The notes: generated by a model from the sequence alone, not told the origin. A stretch of DNA of 64,000 bases from Bemisia tabaci (GCF_918797505.1 NC_092796.1:434001-498000), one strand, 5' to 3'. Shown: positions 1 through 12,494, counted from the stretch's first letter. Made by a program: numbers and translations.

Positions 1-10
1 CATATACAAG

Positions 11-531
11 GGAAAGCCAAAAAATTAGCTAACTTTGCGAGTAGAAGCCGAGGAACTTGCAATTGAACTCAGATTATTTTCTGTATTGACGAAGTAAATA
101 GGCGCTCCGCGTCACCTTATCTTACTTGGCTAGGAAACCCCCTCTTCACTCCAGGTACCTACAATCTCGCATTCTTAACACTCACTCCTTCCATTTAGAT
201 GCTCTGTTTGGGTTGTGAGATATAGAATTCTCTGCTTCTCACACCTCTCACGTATACCCTCTTTGAATCCTTGCTAGTTCAATGCTGGTCGGATGAATTT
301 GAAATGTAGTTGCTGAAACAGAATGAACTGATGGGGGGAGAGAGATGAAGTATAGCATTTCCACTGGCTGAGGGCATAAGCACCTATCTACGCGTCTTGT
401 TTCATTGAAAACGCCAAACGAGAGGGGAGGGGACTGTGTATTCTTTCACCATGCTGCGGTATGATAGAAAATAGTTCTGAATCAATTGCAAATATTTTGG
501 CTTCAAAAATGAGCTAATTTTTTGGCTTTCC
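11..531. repeat. Possible TIR element with 20-bp perfect inverted repeats
   Basis: Positions 11-30 (GGAAAGCCAAAAAATTAGCT) are the exact reverse complement of 512-531, giving a 521-bp unit with 20-bp ends. No clear target-site duplication is visible at its edges and no coding potential is seen inside. It may be a MITE-like element, or two inverted fragments of another repeat. Confidence 0.45.
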
Positions 532-887
532 TTCAATTAACATCTTTATATCAATCTATTAAAGTTTCATTGACTTCTAGAGAGAGACATTGATCCTGAT
601 CTTCTGTGCGGGATTCTTTTTCACCTTTAAAATAAAAAGACCATCTGCCTCGTAAACCTTCCTTTTTTTTGCAAGAAAACCTTCATTCATTTTCAACATA
701 AACGATTTATTTGAATAATTTGAGAAAAGAGCTTGGTTCCCATTACAATTTGATAAAAAAAATTAATATAATTTATTTTCTGTTAACATATACTGCATTT
801 TAAAGGCTGTGACTAAATGTATTTGCATATCTTAAATAATTGTTGTAGTTGCTTCTTCAGAATGTATGTTTTCTGTTCTCAATGCAG

Positions 888-3850
888 AAGAAAAGGTGAC
901 CGTAAATTTTTACCTCGAAAAAAAATGAAGGAGGGTGCACAAACTTCATGGACTATAACAGAAACCCAACCAAGGTTTGTATATCCTACTAATATTTCTG
1001 TATCTATACTATACAATAATTTATTCTACGAGAATAAAAATTTGTTCGAAATTAAAAATATTCGTTTGAAAATAATCAATTCCTACAGTTTTCCGCAAAA
1101 CAATAACGATCCACACTGTAAAATTCAACAAAAAAATGTCTCCACGGAGATATAACAATTTTTTTTAGGCGTCGTGAAACACATGTATGAACAGTTCTGT
1201 TCGTTATGGCCATCAATCTTCGAAAATATGCCTCATAGACGGGAAAATGTCGGCAGCTAAGTCAACCTGCTTACTACCACTAGGCTAACGCTGTTTACAT
1301 ATTTTTTTTTTGTTTGCGATTAAGTGACTTCTGTTTAAATGTTTCACATCCTATTTGATTATGCATCCCATTCGAATTGAAAAAATTAAGAAATTAAGAA
1401 CAATGTGCTAAAATCATCAACAAATTAACATACATAACCTTCAATTCATCAACAGTAACACATCAACAACGTGATGTCACCATGTATTTTTCCACTATGT
1501 ATCACCTTTGATACTGATCATGCTGCCTACTTTTGAAAGCTACAAGCTGCCATTTCAAACCCTGTTTTAAACCACCCTAATTAATGGCACTTACAAGTTA
1601 ATTTTTCTCCCTGTGGCAGTCATAAAAAATTAAGAATAAATGCGTAAGCTTTGGTTATTTACTATTTTTTTTAGTTTATTTATCAGGGTGTCTAGCATCA
1701 AGAAAAACCGGAAAATATCATGAATTTTAGCTGATCAGGAAAATATCAAGAATATATGAAAAATCTCACCTTCCATCAGGAATTTTTTCATCTGAAACTT
1801 CTCAGCGAAGAAATTTTATTATTAGGATTTTTACAAATTAGGAATAGTTGACACCCTGTTTATTGCACAGTGCAAAATGAATTATTGCAATTATGAATTA
1901 TTATATTTCATTTAATGCACCTTGGTGCTAATTGTCATGCTTTCTATAATCATTTTGTTTATTTTTTTATTTTTTTCAGTCTTTCTGATAATGAACATTT
2001 GAACAATGGTGAAAAAATTGCTGTCTCTGATTCAAGCAAAAACAGCTCTATCTGTAAAACAGGAAACATTAAAAGAACAAGAGTATTTAGTGATTCTGGA
2101 AGTGATGATGAAGAGCAAATATCTGTTCGTAGAACAGGAAACATTAATAAGAAGCTATTCCTCAGTGATTCTGAAAGTGATAATGAAGAGCAAAGAAAAG
2201 AATCTTCACCGAATGATACTGATACCCATCACCACTCAGAAGAATTTAATGACACAACACCTCCAGAAACATGGCAAATGTCAGGTAACAGTTTTTCCTT
2301 TCGTATTTTGTTCATTTTTTTCGTATTTTGTCCTCTGTGTGTCGTTATACTTAATTTTCATTGATGCATTATTATACCATTTTGATTATCAATCAGAGTA
2401 TTTGATACTCATATAAGAAAGACATATATTTGGCTCATATACAGGGTGTCTGGAAGTTAACCCATTTAACTTTCAGTGTCGATTTTTGGGCTCAAAATAT
2501 GACTGTTTTTCACATACACATATCCACGAAAACGCTTCATAAGTCAGCTATCCTCTTCCAAAGTTGCCATTTTTTTCTTTTAAATAGTTCGATGTAACTC
2601 CTCGTTATTTTGTAATAAGTAGCTGAAACTTGTTGTCTACACCTATTTTTGGCACAGGGATCATTTTTCATGTTTTCAATGACAAACATCCTCAGGAAAT
2701 GACATTAAGAGCATTCCCGAATTAGAAAATTGCGATAACTTTTCGGTACATGATATTTAGAAAAACGAATTAAACGAAGTGAAAGACTGCAAAAAATCAG
2801 GGCCTGACAGGACTGCACAAATTTTCCAGAAACGCGTCATTTTGATGCGATAGAGCTTCGAAAAGTTTCAGATTTTCGAAGCACCTTGCTGAGTAGACAA
2901 TTTTCACTGCAGGGACTGTAAGGAAATTGCCTTCGGAATGAGAGGTTTCGAATTTTACTAATCTATTTTGCTGACTTCTAAGAAAATTTTTGCTATGCCT
3001 CAATTAGAATGTAATATGAAAAAATTGAATTCCTTAATGTTATATGTTCCACATAATTATATTTGTAAAAACCATTCCTTATCCTGTACCACTAAAAAAA
3101 TTTTCTACAGGGCATCTTTTATTATTAGTATGTTTTCTATTTGCAGATTTTACAGAGAATACTGATACACATCAAGTAACGCCTATTAGTGACGTAGATG
3201 TTGGCATCACAGATACTTGGCAAATTAAAGGTAAAGTCATCATGTTGACGAATTTGACTGCATATGAATCCCCTCAAAAGAAAGGAAAATTTATTAAATT
3301 TGTCCTAAAGGATCAAAGCGGAGACATCCTTCTAACTGCCTTCAGTGAAAAAGCTTCAGAAATTGCACAAAAAGTTATTTTCAATGAAACGTATGAAATC
3401 GAAAATGGTATCATTAAATTAGCAAATGAAAAGTATAGGCAATATAGCAAACATAAATGTGAGATTACATGCACTTCTAAAACTAGAATTACAAAGATTA
3501 ATTCTTCCGAAGTTCCTGTTGAAGATATAATCATTGAGTTCACAGATTTTGAAACAGCGAGTAACCTACCAGAGTACAGTACAGTCAACATACGAGGCAA
3601 AGTGATTGAAGTTTTCGAACCAGATAAAGTATATTCTACTAGACTGGATAAATCTTATGAAAAGAAATCTGTACTAGTGAAAGGAGAATGCGGCAATACA
3701 TTATTTGTCGATTTATGGGGATCTTCTATGAATGACATCAATGTAAAAGATCTTAATAGAAATGTGAAAATCATAAATGGCAAAATTAATTACTTTCAAA
3801 GTGTAGCAAGAGTGAGCACAACAGGCGGATACATCCAATTATTCAGATGA
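888..3850 (+). CDS. Helitron ORF1: RPA-like OB-fold single-strand DNA-binding protein (spliced)
   Basis: Three exons join in phase: 888-974, 1980-2284 and 3147-3850 (stop TGA 3848-3850). The junctions are AG+T (phase 2) and G+AT (phase 1), each flanked by GT and AG. An ATG at 925 is a possible start, but an earlier exon cannot be excluded. The middle exon is acidic and Ser-rich, with a doubled block whose core reads FSDS.SD.EEQ. The last exon resembles an RPA70-type OB fold: a TWQIKGKV strand, a KFVLKDQSGDI strand pair, then a second domain with VNIRGKVIEV. RPA-like genes ride along in several animal and plant Helitrons and presumably protect single-stranded DNA during transposition. No lesion is seen in the exons. 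A host origin is possible but unlikely, given the adjacent RepHel gene on the same strand. Confidence 0.65.
1684..1858. mobile_element. Small MITE in ORF1 intron with TTTAT duplication
   Basis: The element begins CAGGGTGTC (1684-1692) and ends with its reverse complement GACACCCTG (1850-1858), for 175 bp in all. TTTAT precedes it and TTTAT follows it, consistent with a 5-bp target duplication. It lies inside the first intron (975-1979) of the RPA-like gene, so it inserted into the Helitron. A further CAGGGTGTC at about 2442, in the second intron, has no visible partner. Confidence 0.6.
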
Positions 3851-3972
3851 GCGGCTGTTAAAAATTTGGGCCTTCAGTTTCATTTAATTAAGTACGTGAA
3901 TTTTTTTTGCGACACTTACATTCAATTCATTTTCCATTAACTTCATTTTCATTTTTTCTTTTCTTTACTAAT

Positions 3973-3990
3973 AATAAAAGTTTCAATAAA
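3973..3990 (+). terminator. Polyadenylation signals after RPA-like gene
   Basis: Two AATAAA hexamers (3973-3978 and 3985-3990) lie about 125 bp past the stop codon of the RPA-like gene and before the RepHel gene. This supports separate transcripts for the two genes. Confidence 0.55.
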
Positions 3991-4471
3991 GTCTTGAGAT
4001 ATGTATGTCATGATGACAAACTGTATGTTAGAATTAAATTTATTTGAAAAATTCATATCCGTTAAAAATTCAAAACAGCAAAAGTTGCTTTAATTTTCAT
4101 GCAATATCGATTTCTAAATTATCAATTTGAAATTAAATATCACACCTGATATACTTTTATTCCAGCTCATATTATGAGTCCCTATTTTAGTATCTGAAAC
4201 TTTTCTATGTAAGTTACACATGTAACAATTTTTAAGTATCTAATCATAATAATTTTCGGAACTGCTTGCAATTTTTTTATTAATTAAGTATGTTTGTATT
4301 TTTCCTTATGATTGCAACTAAATGATTATTTGTCCAATTTTTTTAAAAATTGAAATTTTTATACTTTCATGACGTTTCATCATGGAATGTATTGATTTTT
4401 CTGTATGACTGATAAATTGTTTTAGAAATTTATGCTCAGAACAAATGTGTGGTAATAAGATATAATTTTTA

Positions 4472-7400
4472 ATGCTATTAGATAACAAAAGTTCGATGCC
4501 ACAGCACGTAGGCCAAGCTTCTGCTTCAAATGGTAATCAAAATTTTTGTAAATGCACAACATTGCAAAAACAGTGGGAAGTAATTTTGAAATACGTTCGT
4601 AACACTGACTTTTTACATTTATTTTATTATTCTCTCGAAATTTCAAAAAACAAAAAATGATTTAGAAGTAAATTGATAGTAAAATGTTTAATTATAAATT
4701 CTCTTATAAATTGTTGTGATAATTGTTGTGATAATTGTAAATGTTATAATAATTATTAAGTAATATATAATTTTGTTCTTCACAGAAGGCCTCTTAAATG
4801 ATCTGTGTACCGTTGACCCCGCCACTTCTCAGGAAAACGCATATACGTCACCCTCAAATCAACTGAATAATTTTAACACAAACTCTACAAGTAACTATTT
4901 AACTATATCTTTTAATTTAATAAAAATATTCAAATCAGAAATGGCCAAAGGACCAACTAAAATTTGCATGTGTTGTGGAAAATTATATTTTCCACACTCA
5001 GTTGCACTTTTTTCAAAAATTTCAGAACAACTTACTAACTGTAAGATAAAGAAAGAGAAATACTGTTATGTCCCTAGTACTAACTATTTGTGTCATAATT
5101 GTTTGAGTTACTTACGCAAAGAGAAATTACCACCTGTTGCACTGTGTAATGGCTTAGATTATCCTAGTATTCCTGATTCAGTTAAACAACTATCAGTATT
5201 AGAGGAAAGAATGGTGAGTCCATTTATACCTTTCATGCAGATTCGTGAATTACTACCACATACAATTCATTCTCAGTTTGGAATGAAAGGTGCAGTAATA
5301 CACATACCATTAAACCTAAATCAAGTCTTCCAGCAAATTTTACCCAGGTCTTTTGATAGTCTGTTTGTTATACTTTTAAAATTCAAACGGTGCATGAAGC
5401 ATTCAACTAACTATATGTTTGAATCCATTCGACCTTACAATATTCTTCAAGCACTTGAAGATCTTATCAAAACACCGTTATATATAGAGCATAATATATC
5501 AATTTCAAATGAATTTTTTAATAGGTATTCAAAGAATCCAAAAGTAAGAGTTAATTTAGCTCAAGATGAAGAGGTATTTGATTATTTAGGTGAATGCTTT
5601 GATAATATGAAATTATCAAAGAAAAATAAAGTACAAAATCTAGAAACAAGTGTCAATAACTTGGAAAGCAGTAAAGATTATGACTTACACCATCTACCTG
5701 ATGACTTAGAAATAATTAGCGATGATGAAACTTCTGATCATGGTGATAATAATGGACCTGATGACTTAGAAATAATTAGCGATGATGAAACTTCTGATCA
5801 TGGTGATAATAATGGAGATGATGAGATACTAATTCAAGATAATGATGACATTATTACTGAAAGGGCCCAAATAACAATCGCACCAGGTGAAAACAAAAAA
5901 CCTGTACCATCTAACATAGAAAATTTGGAAATTCTTTGTCACCCTAAGATTTATTGCGGTCATAAATATGACCTAAAAAGTAAAATTTTTTATCATGATA
6001 TTGCTAAGTCCGAAGCAATGAGATATGATCGTAGGGCTTGTGTACCAAGGAAGTTATTGTATAGCGCATACAAAATTTTAGAAAATCAAATGAGATCGAA
6101 AGTGAGTACTGCAGTCAGAAGAGGCAAAACTCAAGATTTAACAGCAGAAGAAATTTTGGATTCAAACTTTTTACAGACTTTATTTGAAGATAAAGAGACT
6201 TATTATTTGTTACAAGATGTTCGAACAACCCCTGCATTTTGGGAAAAAGTAAAAAAGAAATTAATATCAATGATTCGGCAATTAGGCTTTCCTCACCTTT
6301 TTCTAACTCTTTCAGGTGCAGAGAAAATGTGGGATAATTTACTGCAAATTTTATATGAAAACGTCCACAACAAAAATGTTTCTGTTGAAAATGTATCTAA
6401 ATTATCAGATTGTGAAAAATTGTATCTCATCCAACAGGATCCAGTAACCTGTGCACGTTACTTTGATCACAAAATCAAGAAATTATTTACTACTGTTTTA
6501 AAAAAACAACAAAGGTTGTTTTCATGAACACAGTGTCAAAGACTACTATTATAGGGTTGAATTCCAAAATCGCGGTAGTCCACACATTCATTGTTTCCTA
6601 TGGCTAAACAATGATGTGCCAAATTTTGATATCTTCAGTGATAATGATGAAAAACTAATTGCATTTATTGACAGATTCATCACAGCAAAAAACACTGATC
6701 TATCTAAATTTCAAGTACACAGGCACACTTTTACATGTTACAAAAAAAATAAAAAAGAAAGGAATAAAAATAGAGAATATAAAATTTGTAGATTTAATTA
6801 TCCAAAACCCATTTTTGACACAACTGTTATATTACGACCGCAATCAGAATCAACAGAAAATGATAAAAAAAATTTTAAGCGAATTCAAATGGCTTTGACG
6901 GATTTAAGCAAATCAAATAATGAAACTGAAGAGATTCTTACTTTGCAAACATTTTTAGATAAAAAATTAGACAACATGACCTATCAAAATTACATAGAAG
7001 CAATTAAAAGTTCTATTAAATCACCTACTGTGTTTTTAAAAAGGAATAGCAAAGAAATCAACATAAATAACTATAATTATGATATTTTGTACCTCATGGA
7101 ATCCAATATGGATATTCAATTTGTGTTAGACCCTTATGCATGTGCATCATACATAGTAAATTACATCTCCAAACCTAATACAGAAGCCTCAAAAATGCTG
7201 CATAAAATATCAGAAGAAATAAAAAATAGTACTGACTTGTCATTCAGAGAAAAATTAAATAAAATTGCTAATGTTTTCTTAAATTACACAACAATAGGAG
7301 CCCAAGAAGCAGCGTACATTATTCTGGGATTGGAAATGTCCAAATTTAGCCGAAAGTGCGTCTTTATTAACACTAATGAACCAAGCAAAAGAATAAAACT

Positions 7401-10140
7401 TCTCAAAGGCAAGAGTGAGTTAAATACATTACAAAGAACCAGTAAAAATATATACATTTCGGATATGATTGACAAATATTCTAAAAGAGATGAACACTTG
7501 AACAATATTTGTCTTGCAGATTATGTAGCCAGAATAAAAGATTCTGAGAGAAATAGAAGTTTTCCTGCAAATTTTAATATCGAGTCCATTTTTAGACAAC
7601 ATGTTAAAATCATTCGATTTTGTAATTTCCAAAAACATGAAAGTGAAAATGATTATTACAGAGAACAAATTATGCTCTTCCTACCCTGGCGTAGTGAAGA
7701 AAATGAGTTAATGAACATTGATTGTAAGTCAAAATATGAACAAAAAGAAAATAATGCAATTATACTGGCTAATAAAGCGACATACAATATTGAAAATCAA
7801 GATATACAGTTCAATTTACTTGAATCTTTAACCAATGAACAAACAGAAAATGAAGATGTTTCATCAGATTCAGATGTAGATGCCTTTGAATTTGACAATG
7901 AACATATTGATTTTACCGAGACAAATTTAAGTAAAGAAGTAAAAAGCAGTTATGGAACAGTACCAAAATTGTCTGTTACTGAGAACTTTTTTGAAATTTT
8001 CAGCAATTTAAATGAAGAACAAAAAATGTTCACTCTACAGATTCTGCAAAATTTCAAGAGTGGAAGTACACCATTTCATTATCTTCTATCTGGTGTTGCG
8101 GGAACAGGGAAATCTCATTGTTTAAAGGCAATCATGAAAATAATTACTCTTTTCTTCCAGTCTGAACGTGATGAACCTGTTGATTCTGTAAAAGTTTTAA
8201 CAGTTGCACCAACTGGAAAGGCAGCATTTTTAATCGGTGGAACTACAATGCATCATGCATTTGCACTGCCAGTCAATCAGAATAAAGAAGCTATTAGTGA
8301 ATTGTCTGCAGACATAGCTAACACAATCAGAATACATTTTAAATATGTCAGGCTAATAATAATGGATGAGGTATCTATGATAGGACTCAAGCTTCTTTCA
8401 AAAGTTAACACAAGGTTGAAACAAATTTTTGGTAATAAAGAAATTTTAGGAAATATATCAGTTATATTTGCAGGCGATTTAAAACAGCTCCCTCCTGTGT
8501 TTGATAAACCTTTATATGAATCAAAGAATTTAAACCTTGATGAGATAGGAGTACATAATATCTGGAAAAAATTTCAATTTTTTTAACTTAATACAATAAT
8601 GAGACAAAAAGATGACTTACGTTTCAGTACTGCTCTTACTCATTTTGGAGAAGGAAAAATAACAGAAGAGGAACTGAAACTTTTGAACACTCGGAATGTA
8701 GAAAATGAATTAGACAAATTACCATCAGATGTTATTCACTTATACCAAGATAACAAATCCGTTGATAAAGCTAATGAAACTCTTTTAAACAACAAAACTG
8801 GTTTCAGTGTGGAATGTATAGCGGATGATAAAACGAAAGGAATACCTAATGCAAGAAAAGAATCAATTTTGAATTCTTACCAGAAAAAACACAGGACTAA
8901 AACAAAAGGCTACAACTACAGGCTACTTTTAAAAGAATCAGGTAATTACATGATAATAGCAAATTTATCAATCGATCAGGGTCTTGTTAATGGAACAGTC
9001 GGTGTACTAAAACATATACACACAGAAAACGAAAAAGTTAAAATACTATTTTTCCACTTTGAAGACCCAAAAATAGGCTATGAAAATCGGTCTAAATTCA
9101 ATTACAAAAACTACCCTAAAATTTCCAAAGAATGGACACCAATTTTCAAAGAAACAGTTACCCTTAGAAATAATTACAAAAACAAAGGAACAATAACCCG
9201 TACTCAGTTCCCAATAACTGCTGCTGAAGCTATAACAATTCATAAAAGCCAAGGAAGCACTTTCAAAAAGGTATGTGTACATGTGAAATCAATGTCTAAA
9301 TCTTCTACGAAATTGCTTTATGTTGCTCTAAGCAGAACATGTAACATTGAAGGTTTGTTTTTAAATGGATCACTACAACATCATCATTGCAAATATGACG
9401 AAAAACTAGGAAATGAATTGAAAAGATTACGGACCCTTAACAAATTAAAATTAAAATTATTCTCAAAGTATCTACCTGACCATTTATCCATTTACTATCA
9501 TAATGTTTGTTCAATGAATAAAAATAAAATAAAGGACTTTTCTTCTGACCCTCTTTTCCAAAAACATGACTTAATAATATTAGCAGAGGCAAACATTGAT
9601 GACCCGTCAAAAGACATTCTTCCACCTTACAAGCTGCTATACTCTTCAAAAAGAGCACAGACGGATAATAACCCAAATTTCCTGTGTCTAAGTAAAGAAC
9701 CTTTCTACATAGTAAAAACAAAAAGAAACGTGAATAAGAAAAGAAACAAAATTTTAGATTTGATATTACTCAAGAGAAATTCCACATTCATTTTAACTGG
9801 ATACGTTTCACCAAATTATCTGAAGAAGGACTTTGAATTTGAAATTAATAAAATTAGTAACATAGTACCCACTAATGGCAAATTAATTCTAATTGGTGAT
9901 TTCAATCATGATAATCTGCTGCCCATAAACCAAGAAATGTACCATAAAATTTTACCCAGATTTAACTTACAATCGGCTTTACCATTAAATGCTACAACAA
10001 CCATATACAATTCTCAATTGGACGTTATCTACACTAATTTAAGTCTTTTTAACGCACAAGTGTATTTTACGCACTACAGTGACCACGACCCGATTTACAT
10101 CCAAATACCTATCATTGAAAAAGACAGTGATCATTCCTAA
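4472..10140 (+). pseudogene. Helitron RepHel-endonuclease, broken by one frameshift and one stop
   Basis: Exon 1 (4472-4532, ATG at 4472) joins exon 2 (from 4786) as G+AA, phase 1. The N-terminal part has paired Cys motifs (CMCCG, CHNC) and the Helitron-like N domain ending near PHLFLTLSGAEKMW. The frame is lost around the A-run at 6500-6514. It resumes in frame 1 with the HUH nuclease motif (QNRGSPHIHC, HIH at 6583-6591) and the paired tyrosines (ASYIVNYISKPN, about 7147-7180). A Pif1-type helicase follows: Walker A GVAGTGKS (about 8090), IIMDEVSMI (about 8360), FAGDLKQLPPV (about 8470). TAA at 8584-8586 then interrupts the same frame, and reading continues without a shift through AITIHKSQGSTF and LYVALSRT to 10140. 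The last ~220 residues form an EEP endonuclease with HNVCS, LAEAN, GDFNHD and YSDHDPI. All catalytic motifs are readable apart from the two lesions, so this is a young pseudogene. An assembly error in the homopolymer is possible for the frameshift. Confidence 0.85.
5696..5815 (+). repeat. Perfect 2 x 60-bp in-frame tandem duplication
   Basis: Positions 5696-5755 and 5756-5815 are identical. In the RepHel frame this doubles a 20-residue acidic segment (DDLEIISDDETSDHGDNNG core) in the linker between the Cys-rich N-terminus and the Rep domain. Perfect identity implies a recent duplication. Confidence 0.95.
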
Positions 10141-10360
10141 ATAGTTGCAATTTAACGAATTTCATGTTATTCTTATTTTTTTCTTTACTTGTACTAATTA
10201 ACAATTGTAAAACATGAAACCAACTCATATGAATTAATACTTTCACCGTAAATATTGAAACGTCCGTTGTAATGAACTCTTTGTAAAGTCAACAAAATAC
10301 CTGCACTGTGAAGATGTTACCGATAAATTGTATAGAATTCTATGTATAATTTACAATGAT

Positions 10361-10366
10361 AATAAA
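10361..10366 (+). terminator. Polyadenylation signal after RepHel gene
   Basis: AATAAA lies 221 bp past the stop codon of the RepHel-endonuclease gene, in AT-rich sequence. Confidence 0.5.
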
Positions 10367-10429
10367 AAAATTTAAATACCTAATGACCATTTATTTACTT
10401 ATTTCAGAAGTGAAAAAAATTCATTTTAT

Positions 10430-11059
10430 ATACCAAAGTAGCATTTTGCAACGAAAAAATAGCAATTAAAATGAAATAAAATTTCCAGGTGATTTCAACT
10501 TTTTTGTAAGAAAATGTCAGTTATTTTACAACATCTAACCCCCTCATTGTAAAAAAGTTACAATTTTTTTACAAAGAAATTTCAATATTAAGGACGTTTA
10601 AATTTCAACCCCTAAATTTTCCAGCGGCCACGGGCGGACCTACTGGTGTGTGTGTTAAAAATAAATAAAACTTGTGAAAACGCAATGCGGCGTATCCTAA
10701 AACGAAGATCAAGAAGCAGGTGTCGAACCCGTGTTCATCGGGTCGGTAAGCGAAGACTCTACCGCTCGGCCACGGGGAAAGTAATATTAATAGCCGGTCA
10801 AGTCGATAAATAGACATCGCGCTTCGTGGGGCTTGCCGGCGCTCGAATTTGTTTCAACAAGATTGCACCGAAATTGCAGTCTTTATAGTGCCTTGAAAAG
10901 AAAGGTTAGGCAACAAGCATAACCTACATTTCTTGCAAACTCATTCCAATATAATTGCAACTTTCTCAACGCCTTCAAATGAACGTATAGGCAACAAGCA
11001 AAAATTACATTCAACTCACAATTCATTGCAATGAAATTGCAATCCATGCTACTTGGGAG
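10430..11059. repeat. Composite repeat ending in CCAAGTAGC / GCTACTTGG, rich in TTGCAA
   Basis: The left edge reads ACCAAAGTAGCATTTTGCAA and the right edge is its approximate reverse complement (TTGCAATCCATGCTACTTGG). Between them are many TTGCAA, GCAACAAGC and TTACAA words. A tRNA-derived SINE (about 10620-10790) is nested inside. No protein is encoded. Confidence 0.45.
10620..10790 (-). mobile_element. tRNA-derived SINE
   Basis: On the minus strand a Pol III A box (TGGCCGAGCGG, 10762-10772) lies about 35 bp before a B box (GGTTCGACACC, 10719-10729), the spacing of a tRNA head. The flanking cloverleaf arms do not pair well enough for a functional tRNA. The sequence after the B box continues as a tRNA-unrelated body, as in SINEs. 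The ends are approximate. Confidence 0.6.
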
Positions 11060-11604
11060 TCAGTCATTGGCGGTTACACCAAATTGGCAACACAGCATTT
11101 TCTGCATCTAATCCTATGTAAATGCATCGACTCTTGAAGAGGCCAAGTGCTTCAACAAGAATCAATTAGGTCGCATAGGTTTAAATGGAAAAAAGGTGGT
11201 GTTGCGGAATTGCTGGAACCACCTCTGGAGAAGTGTTTTACGCTATAGGTGAAATTTTCATCATTTCAGCACAATATGCTTCAAAGAAGCGCCCTCCAGC
11301 GCTTTGGCGTTGGAACTGCTTGTTTCACTTACGCTAAAGAGTGCTCAAGATTTTTTTACAATGCACCCATAGTGTTTTCAAGTGTTTCTCTGTACTTATA
11401 CCAGTTCTAATTGGAAATTTGGATTAATTGTTGTCAATTGGATTTTCCTGACCCAGTGGATTACTGATTCGAGCAAGTTGGTGAGTGGTTTTTGTTCTTT
11501 TCTATTTTATTGAGCATGTTCGCATGTCGTGCGTTGAGCATATGTCATCCGTTGTTACCTTGCATGATGCAAATGTAGCTGGAAGATTCTCCTACACATG
11601 CGTA

Positions 11605-11750
11605 GTGGAAGATGATGAACATTCTGAGAATATTCTGAGTTTAGCTGCTGATACAGAATATTCTCAGAATATTCTCTGATTATTAAAAGCTGCTCAAAAT
11701 GTAGGAACATTGTCGGAATATTCTCAGAACATTGGGTGCTATCTGGCTGG
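11605..11750. repeat. Short-palindrome array, motif GAATATTC
   Basis: GAATATTCTCAGAATATTC-like words and ATTCTGAGAATATTCTGAG repeat several times in both orientations within about 145 bp. There is no coding content. Confidence 0.5.
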
Positions 11751-11809
11751 TGTGGCAGTTTCACCGTCGGTATGCTATAATTAAATCATAGTCAGAGGCA
11801 TAATGTAAA

Positions 11810-12075
11810 GGTGATGTTAATATGTAGTTGCACAACTAAGTGTCCCAGAGTTGTGTAGTCACATGTGTAGCGGGTAAAGGTAGGTACATAAACATATGCA
11901 CCTATGCTTGCGGATACCCACCATTGATCTGCAACTACACATTCATAGAGACCACTATAGCCGGTGACCACCTTGCAACTACCTTGCGAATACACTGCGC
12001 ATACTGATGACTACACTGCGACTTCTCACATATGCACACGACTATGCTATACATTCGCAGCATAGTCGTCTTTTT
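11810..12075. repeat. Degenerate array of GTAGT / ACTAC words
   Basis: The segment is full of TGTAGTTGCA, TGCAACTAC, GCATAGTCGT and ACGACTATGC words in both orientations. It ends with the inverted pair ACGACTATGCT...AGCATAGTCGT (about 12037-12071). It resembles the neighbouring palindrome-built elements but with another motif. Confidence 0.4.
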
Positions 12076-12494
12076 TACCAGGGATATATGCTCTTTCCAC
12101 ATCTGGGTCTGAGAGTATGAAGCTAGGCAGGGCAGCTAAATTGTGCGATTTGGCATACAATCTGAGATTATTATATATATATTGATTTACTGCCAAATCT
12201 GTTCATAGAAAAAATGTAGGATTTCTTTTCAGAAAACTGTGTAGCAGAACTTTTTAGTGGATTAACTGAATATAAAAAGCCAAGATGCACAATTTCCGCA
12301 GCATTGTCAACCTCATCGCTCTTTAACCAGAGAAATCACAAATTGCTTCATGAATGCAGAAAAAACAAGTACCTCCAGGAGTTTGTCTTACTTAAATAAA
12401 TCAAATGGCATATTGGGTACAATTACTATTAACATTTTTCTTGTTACTCATTGTTGGTTGTTCACTTTACTTGTTTAAAATTCCTCCCAAAAAG

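Larger units (their letters stand above)
888..10366 (+). mobile_element. Helentron-like (Helitron) rolling-circle transposon, near complete
   Basis: Two + strand genes lie head to tail: an RPA-like OB-fold gene (888-3850) and a Rep/helicase gene with a C-terminal exonuclease-endonuclease-phosphatase (EEP) domain (4472-10140). Each is followed by AATAAA signals. A RepHel fused to an EEP-type endonuclease, with an accompanying RPA gene, is the known layout of the Helentron (HLE2) branch of animal Helitrons. The coordinates given run from the first supported exon to the last polyadenylation signal. The true termini were not identified, because HLE2 ends are short and lack the CTRR of classical Helitrons. 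One frameshift and one stop codon in the RepHel gene mean this copy is probably inactive but recently so. Confidence 0.85.

Noticed and set aside
10718..10781. A functional tRNA gene on the minus strand
   Set aside because: The A and B boxes are good but the cloverleaf stems do not pair; it reads as a SINE head.
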